64,000 nucleotides of DNA from Ganoderma boninense (Eukaryota > Basidiomycota > Agaricomycetes > Polyporales > Polyporaceae): positions 1,674,001-1,738,000 of the forward strand of contig CM035313.1 in assembly GCA_002900995.3 (NCBI GenBank), written 5' to 3'. Both the position numbers and the translations under genes were made by a program. Numbering within the stretch: position 1 is the first letter of the stretch; each line of letters opens with the position of its first letter. Positions 32,110 through 43,657 of this stretch are shown here, one piece after another. The notes below the pieces were generated by a model. That model was given only the letters and a program-made list of their open reading frames with translations. It was not told the DNA's origin and did not search any database.

Positions 32110-33843
32110 ATGGCCAGCACACAAAGCGAAGTCAAGGATGCCCTCCCTACCCCAGGGCACTCCGAAACTCAGGATACAGAAGCTGCTGTACCTGAGAACG
32201 GGGAATCATTCAATGCTCCCGCAGGTACTTCGATCCAGACCCGTTCCTCATACATTAATGTGTACGGCTCACAAACCTTCTGTCCAGCTCTCATGAGAAA
32301 GCTTGGGATATTAGACCGACTCCTCACCCCAGCCATACTCATATGCATGATTGTTGGTGTGCTCATCGGCAACTACGTGCCCGGCGTCCAAGCCGCCTTT
32401 GACACTGCACGCTTCCAGTCCGTCTCCGCCCGTAAGTATCCTGCTCTCTGCTCTACACGAGTGCTCGAAAACCCTAACACCACGTAAACTCTCAACAGCG
32501 ATCGCAATAGGCCTCATCGTCATGATGTGGCCTATCCTCACCAAGGTCCGCTACGAGGCCCTCCCGACCGTCCTCCCAACCTGGAACACGCTCACGCACG
32601 TCCTCCTCTCCCTCGTCCTCAACTGGGTCATTGCGCCGTTCCTCATGCTCGCCCTCGCGTGGGCGACGCTCCCCGATCTACCGACGTACCGCACTGGGGT
32701 GATCATGGTCGGCCTTGCGCGGTGCATCGCGATGGTCATGGTCTGGAACGCGCTCGCCCGAGGCAACGGCGAGTACTGCGCCATTCTCGTCGTCCTCAAT
32801 AGCCTGCTACAAATCGTCCTGTATGCGCCGCTCGCGTTGCTCTTCGTGAACGTCCTCGGTGGAGGTGGTGGGGTCGAGGCGACGCTCCACGTCTCGTACG
32901 GGGACGTAGCAATCTCCGTACTCATTGTATGTTTTCTTCCTTCATCTAAATCCTAGGCCCACTATATTGACACCAGAATCGATGCAGTACCTCGGCATAC
33001 CCCTCGCCGCAGGCATATTGACACGTTTCGTCATGCTCCGCATCACCTCGCGCCGGTTCTTCGAGACGAAGTTCCTCCCGTATTTCGGCCCACTGGCGCT
33101 CCTTGGCCTCCTCTACACGATCGTCGTCATGTTCGCGTACCAGGGACACCACATCGTGCACAACCTCGGGCCCGTCTTCCGCGTCTTCGTCCCGCTCGTG
33201 CTCTACTTCGTCATCATGTGGTCCGCCGCGTTCGCGCTAGTGTGGTGGTGCGCGCGGGGGGGCAAACGTGGACCCGAGAACGAGGTAACGAGCCAGCTGG
33301 GGCCTAGGACGGAGCAGGCGGTTGAGGGAAGAAGGCGGACAGGACAAAGCAACATGCCAGACGGAGGAACGGCGAGGAAGGCGGAGTGGTCGTACGAGAT
33401 GGCCGTCGTCCAGAGCTTCACGGCTGCCTCCAACAATTTCGTAAGCACATTTCCCTGGCTATGGGGCCGGAGCCGCATGCCAATAGCTTTTGTGTTCCCA
33501 GGAGCTTGCGATTGCAGTCACGATCGCAGTGTACGGAGTCGGCTCCGACCAGGCCCTCGCGGCGACGATTGGGCCGCTCGTGGAGGTGCCTGTCCTACTT
33601 AGTCTGACGTGGGTCGCCCTCTGGCTGCGTCGGCGGCTCAAGTGGACGTCAGTTGCCGGTGTGGGGGCGGGGAACACAGTAGGCGCGGAGATCAGGCCAC
33701 GAGGAGAGCTAGCGGCGGACACGGCGTCGGTTGGTGTGGGAGAGGCCGCATCGTGGGCGACGAATGCAGAGAACGATGGAGACAGAGCGGAGGATGAGAA
33801 GGTGCTGCACGGGAGTCGGGTTGAGACCAGGAGCTCGGAGTGA
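32110..33843 (+). CDS. ACR3: Arsenite efflux transporter, ACR3 family
   Basis: Model: join(32110..32431, 32499..32926, 32988..33440, 33502..33843), 514 aa. ACR3 proteins export arsenite (and often antimonite) across the plasma membrane using the proton gradient. After a disordered N terminus of about 70 residues the ten-helix core begins with [20 protein letters not shown]. The family hallmark with the transport Cys is present: [20 protein letters not shown], followed by [16 protein letters not shown]. Further helices include [14 protein letters not shown] and [20 protein letters not shown], with the usual [11 protein letters not shown] at the end. There is a loop insertion of about 60 charged residues between helices 8 and 9 and a long hydrophilic C terminus, both longer than in yeast Acr3. 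Its back-to-back neighbour is a dehydrogenase. Confidence 0.93.
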
Positions 33844-34288
33844 ATGGAGTGTGGTGTGGCTGGCGTTCGTCAGGTATGCACGTGTGGTTTGACTGTCGGG
33901 AGACGACACCGACAGAAGAAATTGACGGCGAAAGAGCGGGGGCCAAGACGCTGTGAGGAGAGGGCGGTATAGAGGAACTGAATGGAGCGAGGCAGAGATT
34001 GAGGTTTGGGGATCGGAGGTGAGTGAATGGAGGTGTGGTTTGCTTTGTGATGCATGCACGTGGATAGCTACCATCGGGAGGGTCGTGTACAGATGAATAT
34101 GATGGAGAAAGAGCGGAGGACGAGGAAGTTGTCGGCAGCAACTAAAGTTGAGGCCAAGGACTAGAGTGATTGAGTAGATGGGGGGATGGTTTGCTTTAGT
34201 GAGCATGCACGTGACGGTCTTCGCTTCTTCTACGGTACGCTCAAGAGTTTTGAGGCCGTACCACTTCATCTTCTTGCCTTCCCTAGCG
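33844..34288. other. Convergent 3' spacer
   Basis: Lies between the stop codons of ACR3 and the HemK-type methyltransferase. No other feature was recognised. Confidence 0.5.
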
Positions 34289-35839
34289 CTACGTGCGTGC
34301 AACGACGACCCGTCGCTTCCCCCAGGGGTCCCTCCATACGTCGACTTTGTCCAAGAGCGCCCCAAAATTGTTTTCTACGATTCGCACGACGTCGTCGGCC
34401 TGCCCGTCGCCAACCTCGAGCGCGAGTGTACCCCCGGAGCGCCGAAGCAAACAATGCCGCGAAGCGAGGGCCGCGATCCGGTAGTAGAACACCAGGCCCT
34501 TCGCGCGATCGGTGTCCGGCAACTCAGGGTCAGGGAGATCGTGGCTAGGCGTCTCTCCAAGGAGCGCGCGGACGTCTTCGAAGTCCCTGACGGACGCCGG
34601 AAGCTCGTCGTACTCGGCTCTGGGGATGTACGGAGGGTTTGACGTGATAAGATCGTACGGCGGCTCAAGGCGGGCACTTTGAATGAAGGTGGGATGCATC
34701 AAGTCGCCGAGGACGGGCGTAAACGTGTTTTCGGCCTGGGCCTGGCTCGACGGAGATGGGAGGACGGGAATCCCACACAAGGCTGCGTTCTCCGTAGCGA
34801 GCTTGATCGCATCCGTCGAAATGTCGACGCCAGTCGCATGCGCAGACCCTGGCCGCCAGAGGTGGCAAAGCAGCAGCGGGATGCATCCAGAGCCTGTGCA
34901 GAGGTCTAGGACCTTCAGAGGCCGAGCACGAGTTGGAGAAAGGGATTCTGCAAGGCGGATCGTCCAGTCTTCCGTCTCTGGCCGAGGGATGAGGACTGGA
35001 CGGCGAACGGCTAGGTTGAGCGGACCAAAGGGCTGGGAGCCTATCAGCTCATGGCATGTTAGCGCATCACGGAGAGCGATAAAAGAACAAGAAATGCATA
35101 GCTACTGCGCACTGAACTTCTGCGCCCCTTCTTCGCGTTGGCCGTAGGTGTCAGGCTTGTGACACCTGTGACCAACGCGACGGACAACAGCAACTTACCA
35201 ACGTACTCCTCACTGTCAGAAGGCTCGAAATTCATCATTCAAATTCGTTCGGCACGAACGTTAGACTATCGGGAAGTGCCAATATGCCACTGGCAGACGT
35301 TTAGAACGCGTAGGCGCCTCTTTTGCGCCATTTCTCTGATGAATGGCGAATGGCAACTGTGCAGAGTGGATAAGAGATACGCATGCATGGGACAGGTTGA
35401 GGCGTGTTCGCGGAACCTTGTTGAACTCTCAAATCACTGGGCTCAAAGGGCCAAGGCGAGGGATGAGAATCCGCAGAGTCGCTTCGAAGACAACGCGGCG
35501 TTAATACGGGACAAGAGATACACAAGGCCAAGAAATGAGGAGGGCGGACGAATGGAATGGCACAATGTCTGAGCAAGCATGCACGTGACGGATGGTAGCG
35601 AGAATGTGACTGGATGATTCATATTGGGACTCACCGAGGATGTATTGGAGAGGTTCTCCGGAGACGCGTCTTGCGACCATGTCCTCGAGAGTGTTTGCGG
35701 GTGGCGGAATGCCGGGGGGTGGACTGGTAAGAGTTTGTTGCATCCATCTGAATTCAGCATGAGCGGATTGACGACCAATGGCACGTGTGAGCTGGGACAG
35801 AAGATGAGAAGTGGCACGAGGGATGGTGGACGACGTCAT
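34289..35839 (-). CDS. HemK/PrmC-type release factor glutamine methyltransferase (probably mitochondrial Mtq1)
   Basis: Model: complement(join(34289..35040, 35635..35839)), 318 aa. These enzymes methylate the Gln of the GGQ loop of peptide chain release factors. Visible are the N-terminal helical domain, RVSGEPLQYILG|SQPFGPLNL, RPVLIPRPETEDW, the SAM-binding VLDLCTGSGCIPLLL, ITSNPPYIP with the catalytic NPPY, and ALEVGDGQADDV. The domain order and the presence of the N-terminal domain fit bacterial PrmC and mitochondrial Mtq1 better than cytosolic Mtq2. The single intron is 594 nt, an outlier for this window, and contains a 46-bp imperfect palindrome. The start is the first ATG; it lies 558 bp from the divergent ERT1 start. 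Confidence 0.92.
35134..35179. repeat. 46-bp imperfect palindrome in the HemK intron
   Basis: Outer arms CGCGTTGG and CCAACGCG and inner arms AGGTGTCA and TGACACCT can pair with small mismatched bulges around a four-base loop. It could form a hairpin in the pre-mRNA or be a palindromic protein-binding site. Confidence 0.6.
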
Positions 35840-36396
35840 GGCAGCGGATGATACGAGCGGGCGAGGTGGAGGTCAGGAGAGGACAACGAGTGTCAGGAAC
35901 GCATGGCTGGGCCTGCCCGCGGCGTGGGGTGGGCGAATGGGAAGAGAGGGATGAGCGGCGTTCATTGGGTCGAGCTATGAAAGGGATGGGTACGTACGAG
36001 CTGCGATCGAGCAAGCGTAGGCGCAAACCGAGGGGAGCACAAGGCTGTTGCGCTGGGAGTGGTGCAAGCCGAGTGCCAGGACAAGCTGTGCCGCGAGTGC
36101 CGGCCGATGCATCCGGGACTGTGGACCGTCGACCGTGACACGGCGGACACAGACAGGCGCGTGACGTAACAGCCAATGGGGGGCGTCTGATTACGTGTAC
36201 GGGCGTCTGGGGCAAGGCGACGCCGGAAATAGCAAGGGATGAGGGGGAAAGAGGCGCTGGGAGGAGAGGACTCGGTGACGCGGGAAGCTGGGCTGAAATT
36301 CCGAATGGGGAGTCCGGTCCTCGACCGACGGCCTCTTCTCACTCGTCCTCGCTCGCCCATGCTCTCTCTGCATTTATACACTAGCCCTTGCCACAC
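35840..36396. promoter_or_regulatory. Divergent promoter of HemK-type gene (-) and ERT1 (+)
   Basis: 557 bp separate the two start codons. A TTTATACA word lies about 25 nt upstream of the ERT1 ATG, close to the start codon for a TATA box. No other site could be assigned. Confidence 0.5.
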
Positions 36397-39394
36397 ATGC
36401 ACCCAGCCCCGTCCGCTCGCCATCCCCCCATCGCCCCCGCCATGACGCCCCTTCCACCTGGCACACACCACCCCTCCCTCCCCTCCTCCTCATCAAACTC
36501 TGGCAACTCCACCCCCGTCTCCTCCACCCCCGCCTCAGATCCAAAGAAAAAGCCTCCCCCGCCAAACGCAAGCGCACTGCCGACTGTGCCAACGATATCC
36601 CCGACTCCGGCCCACAGCCGAGGACACGCGACGGTCCGAAGAAGAAAAAGGCTAACCGCGCCTGCTTCCACTGCCAGAAGGCCCATCTTACTTGCGACGA
36701 CTGTGAGTACTTCCTACTCCTCCTCTCAACCCCCCTCTTGCACCTCCCTCTTGCGCGCGCGCCGCCCCAATCCATCCGCCGTGCGGGGTGCGATGCGCGC
36801 GAACCCTATCGTGCCGTACCCCCTTGGACGCCCGACGTTGCCCATGGCGTCATACCTTCGGGACCATAGTCCATCCTCATTCAAATCATAGCACAGGATG
36901 CTCTCGTCCCATTTATCCCCATCCTTCCTATATGACGCCCGAGTGATGCTGCAGATGCCCCAGGTAGGTCCGGCAATCCTTCTGCAGGACAGCCCTCCAC
37001 TCTCACTCTCTCGTCAATGCGTCCACACCCCATGTCCCCCCATATTTTATCGCTGCCGTACAGCGGGAGCTGTTAACATGGTCCTTTTACGACATTAGCG
37101 GCGACTTTCAGTCTTCCTGCTGCGCCTTTGATTTCTCTCCATCCCTATTCACTCACACGACCGGCCTCTACCGTAAATCCCAAAACTGATATCAGACTTC
37201 TCTACCCACTCCCAGCACGGCCATGTCAGCGATGCGTCAAACGCGGCATGGCAGATAACTGCACCGAGGGTCATCGCAAGAAGGCGAAGTACCTTCTCGA
37301 TGAGGAGGAGCTAGGCGAGTGCCACATGATCCCCTCGCTTGACAGAGAACTGCAACTTAGCCTTCATCTCAGAGGCTCTCAAGCGCGCGAAATCAGGCGA
37401 AGAGCCCACCACACAATGTGCGTCCTTGTCTTCGTTTGCCCACCACCTATCCTCATGTATGGTTATTCACGTACATATTCTCACACTACCCGCATCGCAG
37501 CGAAACCGCCAGACCCAGCCCCTCCCCAACCGCCCCCCCAACCCGGGGCCCACATACAGCCCAGCCCCAGCAGCAATACATCTCCCCTGATGCCATGTTC
37601 CCCGTGTACAATGTCAACCCCTCCGTTGCAGCCTCCTTCGCCATCCCCACAGAAGCCGTGAACCTCGAATACTCCATCCTCTCCGCTATCCTAGGCTCCC
37701 CCGACTCTGGTTCTGGCGGTTCGCCCGGGATCGCTCACGCTGCTGTGGCTCAGCCTGGGCCAGGCTCTGTTTCAAGCGCGGACCCTTCGTCGTACGCTCC
37801 CGCCCAGTCATCTGGTCTTTCCGCCGCCTCATGGCCCGCGGAGCCTATCCCTGGGCAGTACGTCCCCGGGCAGCCAAGCGCGTCCCCTGGATATGCCCCA
37901 ACGGGCGCGCAGCCATATGGGGAGCAGCCACAGGTGCCAATCCAAGCGACGCCTGTGGCGGGAGGAGTTCCGCCGGAATACATCGCACCTGGGGCCCCAG
38001 GCTACCCCACAGCTTACTCCGCACAGCCTAGTCAGGGGGGACCCTCCCAGTACGGGGAATATGACCAGGCCCAGGCGCCCGCTCTACAAGGCCAGGTTCA
38101 GCCACAAGCTGTGGCCCCAGGAGCGCCCCCGTATCCGCCCTCCCCGCAGTCGTTCCTGGTCCGGCCACGGCGGCAGATGTCGATCGCGTCACCTACGGGG
38201 AGCAAGTGGAATGGAACGTCTTTCGGCGCCGTCGGCGGGAACGTGAACGAGGGCGCGGTGCAGAGCGTGTACCGCAACGTGACGAAGGGGTACGACTACA
38301 CGGAGGGGTACCACTTCCTGATGAAGCACATGACCAGAGGGTACGTCCTTGCTTCGCGTTCGTGTCAGTCGCACGACATTGACTTGCGCCTTGCCTTTCT
38401 TGTTTTCCTGCTATCGGTCCGATCTCCTGCGCGAACGCGTTCACGATGGCGACTCGGGCTTCTCATGGAACTGTCGGCTGGGCGTCTGTTGTCTTGCCCG
38501 TACCTCTCTGCGCCGTGTCATCACGTCTTCCGCCTCTCCTCGTGCAACATCTCGGACAATCGACGGCTTCTCCACCCCCACACTCGCTGATCGTGACCCC
38601 GCTCATCCCCACTCGGTAACGACACGGCCGCGGGTCCTGCCCCATCCGTCTGCCGCGCATCTCCTAATGCGCTGCACCTGACCTGCTTGGGGATGACCTG
38701 AATGTGGTCGCGGACATGGGTGCGGACGAGAGCAGGTTCGAGAAGAACGACATCCTGCGGATCGTGCGCGCGTTGGCGATAGTTCGGCCATCGTTCATCG
38801 CGCTGCAGATGCCGATGACGGAGGAGGACGACGTGTTCGTCGAGAAGTGCTTCCAGCGCTCGCTCATCGAGCTCGACAAACTCGTCTCGTTCTCCGGCAC
38901 GCCCACCGTCGCGTGGCGCCGTACGGGCGAGATCTGCCTAGTCGGCCCCGAGTTCTGCATGCTGACCGGCTGGGAGCGCGAGGAGCTCGTCGGCCCCGGC
39001 AAGCGCAAATACATCTATGAGGTGCGCACGCGCTCTGCTTCTGTCCGGCTCTGCGGGAATGCGGGGGTGCTTATCGTCGCCGTTCCTATCGCTGCCGTGA
39101 CAATGGTGCCACGCGCATACTCCACAGCTGTTCGAGAACCAGTCGGTCGTCGAGTACTGGGAGAACTTCGCGAACCACGCGTTCGAGAACACGACACAGT
39201 CCGTGTACTCGCACTGCGTGCTCCTCAAGCCGAGCGGCGCGCCCGTGCCATGCACGTTCTGCTTTTCGCTACGGAGAGACATTATGGACCTGCCAAGTTT
39301 AGTCATCGGTGCGTTCTCCTCGGCATTGACGTATTTTCGAACGAAGAGCTTACTTAAGATCGTGTGAGCAGGGCAATGGCTGCCGTTATTATAG
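36397..39394 (+). CDS. ERT1: Transcription activator of gluconeogenesis ERT1 (Zn2Cys6 and PAS), frame broken once
   Basis: Model: join(36397..36702, 37216..37314, 37373..37421, 37501..38340, 38736..39021, 39128..39308, 39372..39394); 594 aa if one base is added in the C-run 36556-36560. ERT1/AcuK-type factors switch on gluconeogenic and C2-carbon genes. The Zn2Cys6 cluster is ACFHCQKAHLTCDD joined across a 513-nt intron to SRPCQRCVKRGMADNCTEGH. A Pro/Gln-rich linker follows, then a PAS region (FEKNDILRIVRALA, PMTEEDDVFVEKCFQRSL, WRRTGEICLVGPEFCMLT, FENQSVVEYWENFA) and the family ending GQWLPLL. The second intron begins with GC (TAG|GCGAGT). Upstream of the C-run the Ser/Pro-rich N terminus is in another frame; the exon length needs exactly one more base to keep phase with the next exon. 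A sequencing error is the simplest explanation. Confidence 0.88.
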
Positions 39395-40020
39395 CAGGGC
39401 GGTTTGCTCGTGTTCACGGGTGATCCTTTGCCGTCCCGTGCTCTTCGCCCTGTGTCTCCTGTCGTTGAGTTAAGTTTCGCTGGGTCTATCCAGTTTTCTG
39501 TATTTTTCTACCCGCTTTCATTGCTATCGCTCATCCACAATCTGCCCTCGATATATCTACGGTCCTGCGCTAACATTCCAGGACGATGTACGTTTATTAA
39601 TTACTGTATAAAACCGACTGACCTTTTCCTTCGTCCCTTGCTCGTCCCCCTCCGATTGATCGGAGGGCTAGGAGTTATTTTATGACGCTTTCCTCCTGCG
39701 TATTTGCTGTACGGTTGACGAGATGACGAATGACATAGAGGAACGAGAGTAGGATTGGTGTCCCGGGTCGAAGAAGACGAAATAATAAGTAAGACAACTG
39801 CAAGTCCGAAAGATTCTGCCTAACAGCCCACAGCTCGGGCGGCGCCTCTTCCGCCAACCTTCCACAGTCCACTGCTCTACCTTCCAAACGAGCCCGCCCA
39901 TGCAGGCCATCCCCCTTCTATGCTGCATCGCCCAGTACCCACGGCCATCAGCGAACATAGTGTGTCCGCAGCCCCGACGTCGTCTTTTCCGCCCTGCGCC
40001 CGCAAGCCGCAGCGCAAGAA
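39395..40020. other. Convergent 3' spacer
   Basis: Lies between ERT1 (+) and PRA1 (-). AT-richer than the coding parts; nothing else was recognised. Confidence 0.5.
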
Positions 40021-41029
40021 TTAGACGGAGTCCTGGACCTGGGCGTACTCGCTCTCAATGCCGGGCTCCATGATCATGGCGTGGCCGAGGATCAGGATCG
40101 CCGAGGCGCCAACGAGCCAGAAGAAGGTGCTGAAGGGGGACGAGACCCAGAGGAGAGGGATGCCGATTACGAAAAGGCCGGTGTAGAGCGACTTCTGGGT
40201 GATAACGTGGTCGCCGACTTGTATTGGGTCGGGTGCTGTTTTGCGCGAAATCCGAATTCGTGTATTGATTCGTCGCAGGGACGCGGCCGTAGTGGGAAGT
40301 GGGTTGAGGGCGGCCAAATACGGTGCATTGGGGTTTAGGTGGCCGCGGGGCGATGGACGAGCGCGAGGATGGCCGTTGGAAAGCCGGAAGAGAAGATTGC
40401 AGGGTCCGGACAATGGACCGGGATGGGAAAAGACACAATGGGGTAGAAGAGAGGAGAACATTAGAAAGGGCACATGGGGTGAAAGGAGGCAACTACGTGA
40501 CGCACCGAAACGGTTGATTGCGGCGAAGCCACCAACGAGGAAGAGGACGGCGAAGATGAGGAGGACGTTGGTGAGGCTATATGGATGTCAGAACTGAAGG
40601 GATTTGGGCTGGGACAGAGGTTGGTCTTGGCAGACATACAGTGCGTAGACAGCCAGGGAGGCCACAATAAGGCCATAGTTTCCTGGCAAAGGAGTCAGCA
40701 TCCGCAAGCTAAATCTTTCTAACGGTTGTATATACCTGAGAAGTAGCGAGTGTTGTATGATATCCGCTAGAAGGTATAGACGTATGAGCTTCGAAAGGAT
40801 CGCAGTTAGGAGGGCGTCGTGTGCGCACGTGTGTCGCCGTGTTGAGGTCGGCGGGTCTTGAGATACGGTTGAAGTCAAAGAACTCAGTCGGTGCCCGGAG
40901 TGCGCTGAAGCGGGTCTCCTACAGCATTCAGATCCAGAAAGTGAGCCTCGGGAACAGACTCGGAGCAAAGGGCGCGGGACGGACCCGAAGGGACTTGATA
41001 GAGTCGGTAACGCGAAGCATGGTCTCCAT
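40021..41029 (-). CDS. PRA1 family protein (prenylated Rab acceptor, Yip3-like)
   Basis: Model: complement(join(40021..40235, 40506..40576, 40640..40682, 40736..40766, 40829..40918, 40985..41029)), 164 aa. PRA1/Yip3 proteins are small four-helix membrane proteins of Golgi and endosomes that bind prenylated Rab GTPases. The hallmarks are the N-terminal SRPADLNTATHRISYNTRYFSGNYG, the first hairpin of two helices (LIVASLAVYALLTNVLLIFAVLFLVGG), the connecting DPIQVGDHVITQKSLYTGLF and the second hairpin. Exon sizes of 31, 43 and 45 nt are small but all phases close. A second ATG three codons downstream (41020) would serve equally well. It is divergent to CDC26 with 352 bp between the starts. Confidence 0.93.
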
Positions 41030-41381
41030 AGTGATTTATTTGTGAGGGGATGAGAGGCCTTGTACAGTATTTGCAGAGCGCGAAGGGCGGCGAAAGAGTA
41101 AGCGAGTGCAGAGGAGAGAGTATGATATGCGGACAGACGGCGGGAGACAAGTGTTTTATTCAACGCCCAGTCGACGCGCAGGACAGTGGATGTGCCAGCG
41201 CCTCATGGGCGCCTGCGCCGCAGCCAGCTGTCAAGCCCTCTGCCCGCAGTGCCACAGGCCGCCCATTGTTCTCGCACCACGTCTTGACCACGTCTCCTCC
41301 TCCTTCCGCAGTCAATACCCTGCCCGATCCTCATCTGAGCACACAGATTAGGCCACATTTCATCCCTTGGCTTGCGCAGAA
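41030..41381. promoter_or_regulatory. Divergent promoter of PRA1 (-) and CDC26 (+)
   Basis: 352 bp between start codons. No individual sites could be assigned. Confidence 0.45.
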
Positions 41382-41609
41382 ATGATTCGGAGGCCTCCCA
41401 CAATGATCCCTATGACGGACATGGACGTCCAGCAAGTCCGTGATCACATTACGCTCAAGAAGATCGCAAAGATTACTGGGAAACCACCCGGGACCACGTC
41501 TACACAGGCGAAGGTACCGAGCACGCCGGCACTGCCTTATCATCATGCCGAGGAGGCAAAAAAGAAGAGGGAGGCTATGACGCGGGAGGAACGTCTTGGG
41601 CTGCGGTGA
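41382..41609 (+). CDS. CDC26: Anaphase-promoting complex subunit CDC26
   Basis: Single-exon gene of 75 aa. The N-terminal MIRRPPTMIPMTDMDVQQVR matches the Cdc26 family, whose first residues bind in the TPR groove of Apc6/Cdc16 and stabilise it within the anaphase-promoting complex, the ubiquitin ligase that drives mitotic exit. The C-terminal half (EEAKKKREAMTREERLGL) is a charged helix typical of the family. Length is within the family range of about 70-125 aa. Small size makes the call depend mainly on the first 20 residues. Confidence 0.8.
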   Translation: MIRRPPTMIPMTDMDVQQVRDHITLKKIAKITGKPPGTTSTQAKVPSTPALPYHHAEEAKKKREAMTREERLGLR

Positions 41610-42058
41610 AAGAGGTGAGTGTTTGTGGCGTTCTGGCCGTGTGCCTTCTGACATACTACGCCCAGGAACTCAGATGGTCACACTCCATATCTATGTCACT
41701 GTATCATAAGAGAACGGCCGTAACGTGTGTATCGAATGCAGCGTGTGGCCCTTTGGCCCTTTCTTCACCCCATCACCGCCTAGGTTTCGAAGCTCTTTCT
41801 GGCCGCGTTTGTGTCGGTGCCAGTCGTGAGGTGAGTCGGCTGAAAGAATGACACATTAGTCTTCACTGCTTCCTGAATTGGTGTGGCCGGAACTGTGCAC
41901 CCTACAAAACTGCGTCCCTCCATCCCGCCACTGGCCGCAAGAGAACATCGTTCACCCCCCACCCTCGTCGACTCGATCGTCCTCCTCGAACCTCTTCTTC
42001 AGTTCCACACTCTCACTTACTCCAAACGTTATCTCTCGGCATACTCCCCTTCGCTATC
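41610..42058. other. Spacer upstream of the F-box gene
   Basis: Contains the CDC26 3' region and the F-box promoter. No gene recognised. Confidence 0.45.
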
Positions 42059-43217
42059 ATGAATGACCTTCCCGGGGAGCTTCATGATTCGATCCTAGAC
42101 TTCCTCATTGGCGATCCCAGGGCGCTGAAGGCTTGTTGCATGACATGCAAGCTTTGGCTTCCCAGAGCCCAGCGAAATCTGCATCTTCGAGTCGTCGTTA
42201 ACCAAAAGAACATCAATTCGATCCACGCCACTCTTCGCGCTCAACCCCACCTCGCCACGGTGATCCGAGAGCTGACGCTCAACAGCATCGACGGGACCTC
42301 CAAGCCTCCGAAGAATCTACGCTTATCGACTCTCCGACGGTTGCGACTCGTGGATATGGACTTGTCCAATTCCTGGGTCAGCGCAGCGGTGTCCACAGCC
42401 ATGTCATCGCTAACGGAGTTAAGTCTACGGGTCTGCCATGCCGAAGAACCCACGACCTTCCTCACTATGATTGGAGCATTGCCGCACCTTCTGCATCTGG
42501 ATATCGAGCATTGCTGGTCGAGATCCTATGGCGCATCTCCAATCCCGGACATTGACGCCCCCAAGTTGCGATCGCTATCCCTCGTCAACTACGCGTCACT
42601 CAACATCGCCACCGCGACGGTCTTCGAGGCGTGTCTGGAGTACCCGGCTGCCTTCAGCAAGCTCCGGATACTCGACATTCGCCTCCCCGGGGGCTATGCC
42701 GATCCCTTCGACCGCTTCCTCCAGACCGTTGGACCCAGTCTCCGCGAATTGACCATCGGGGTCCGCCCTGATGCGGTATTAATGCGTGAGTAACCCTTTC
42801 CACACATTCCACTTCGTGATCCTCACCTCCGAGTTTCTTTCGGATGAAACAGGTCCGTTGACGCTCGCCAACTGCTGTGGCCTGCGTCTGCTCAATTTCG
42901 AGCTGAAGCTGAAGCGACCGACGAGAGGCGAAAACCATCTCCTCTGGCTTACCCCCCTTCTTGATTCGGTTCAAGCTCCCAAGCTCCGGCGGGTGAAGTT
43001 CGTCTTCAGGGCCCAGAATGCTATCCTGAAGGACTGGGAGGCATTTGACTGGGACAACATTTCGCACATTCTTGATAATCCTCGCTTCACATCCGTTCGC
43101 GAGGTGCTATTCTACGTCACTCACTGCGACCTTCCGGAGACTACGGTGGCGTCGCTCATCCACAAACGGTTGGGTACACTTGGCCACCGTAGCCTTCGGG
43201 TCACGCAGCGAATGTAA
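42059..43217 (+). CDS. F-box-like/leucine-rich repeat protein
   Basis: Model: join(42059..42785, 42853..43217), 363 aa. The first 40 residues (LPGELHDSILDFLIGDPRALKACCMTCKLW) form an F-box, which binds Skp1 in SCF ubiquitin ligases. The rest has irregular leucine-rich repeats (LRLSTLRRLRLVDMDLS, LTELSLRVCHAEEP, LPHLLHLDIEHCW, LRSLSLVNYASLN, LRILDIRLPGG, LRELTIGV), which would bind the substrate. Agaricomycetes carry hundreds of such genes and they evolve quickly, so no orthologue or substrate can be proposed. Both exons keep phase. Confidence 0.88.
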
Positions 43218-43657
43218 TCGTCCAGCTTTGTCAAACAAGATTTACATACCCGGTGCTATTTTAGTGGCCATTCAATGCCCCCGTCCCTGGTTGCTTGTCC
43301 TTACTTATCTTCATATGTTCATGTTCTCGGCCCGTTGAATAAGTAGTATTAATGTGTATCTTACTGGATCTACTATTTGGCGTTCTTCTCTTGAATCAGC
43401 GATGACGCTATGAGGTGCTGTGCGAATAGCGACGTTTGCAGTCCCGACTAATACATATTAGGAAACCCCTAGGGAGGGAGGCCCTAACCCGAGCGTGATT
43501 GAGACTGTAAGGGGCAATTCACGTGCTGGCAGCGGCTGGTTAACGCACTGCAGATGCGTTGCCGGAGAGGGACCCAGTGCGGGGTCCATGCGCGGTCTCG
43601 CCCCAGACTCACCCCCTGCTTGCCTTCTGCACTCATCTTCCTTTTACACTCGAAACA
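43218..43657. other. Spacer upstream of PEX5
   Basis: Contains the F-box gene 3' end and the PEX5 promoter. No other feature was recognised. Confidence 0.45.

Noticed and set aside
35138..35572. A 144-codon plus-strand open frame within the HemK intron
   Set aside because: The start is not an ATG in good context and the product has no domain; it is better described as intron sequence.
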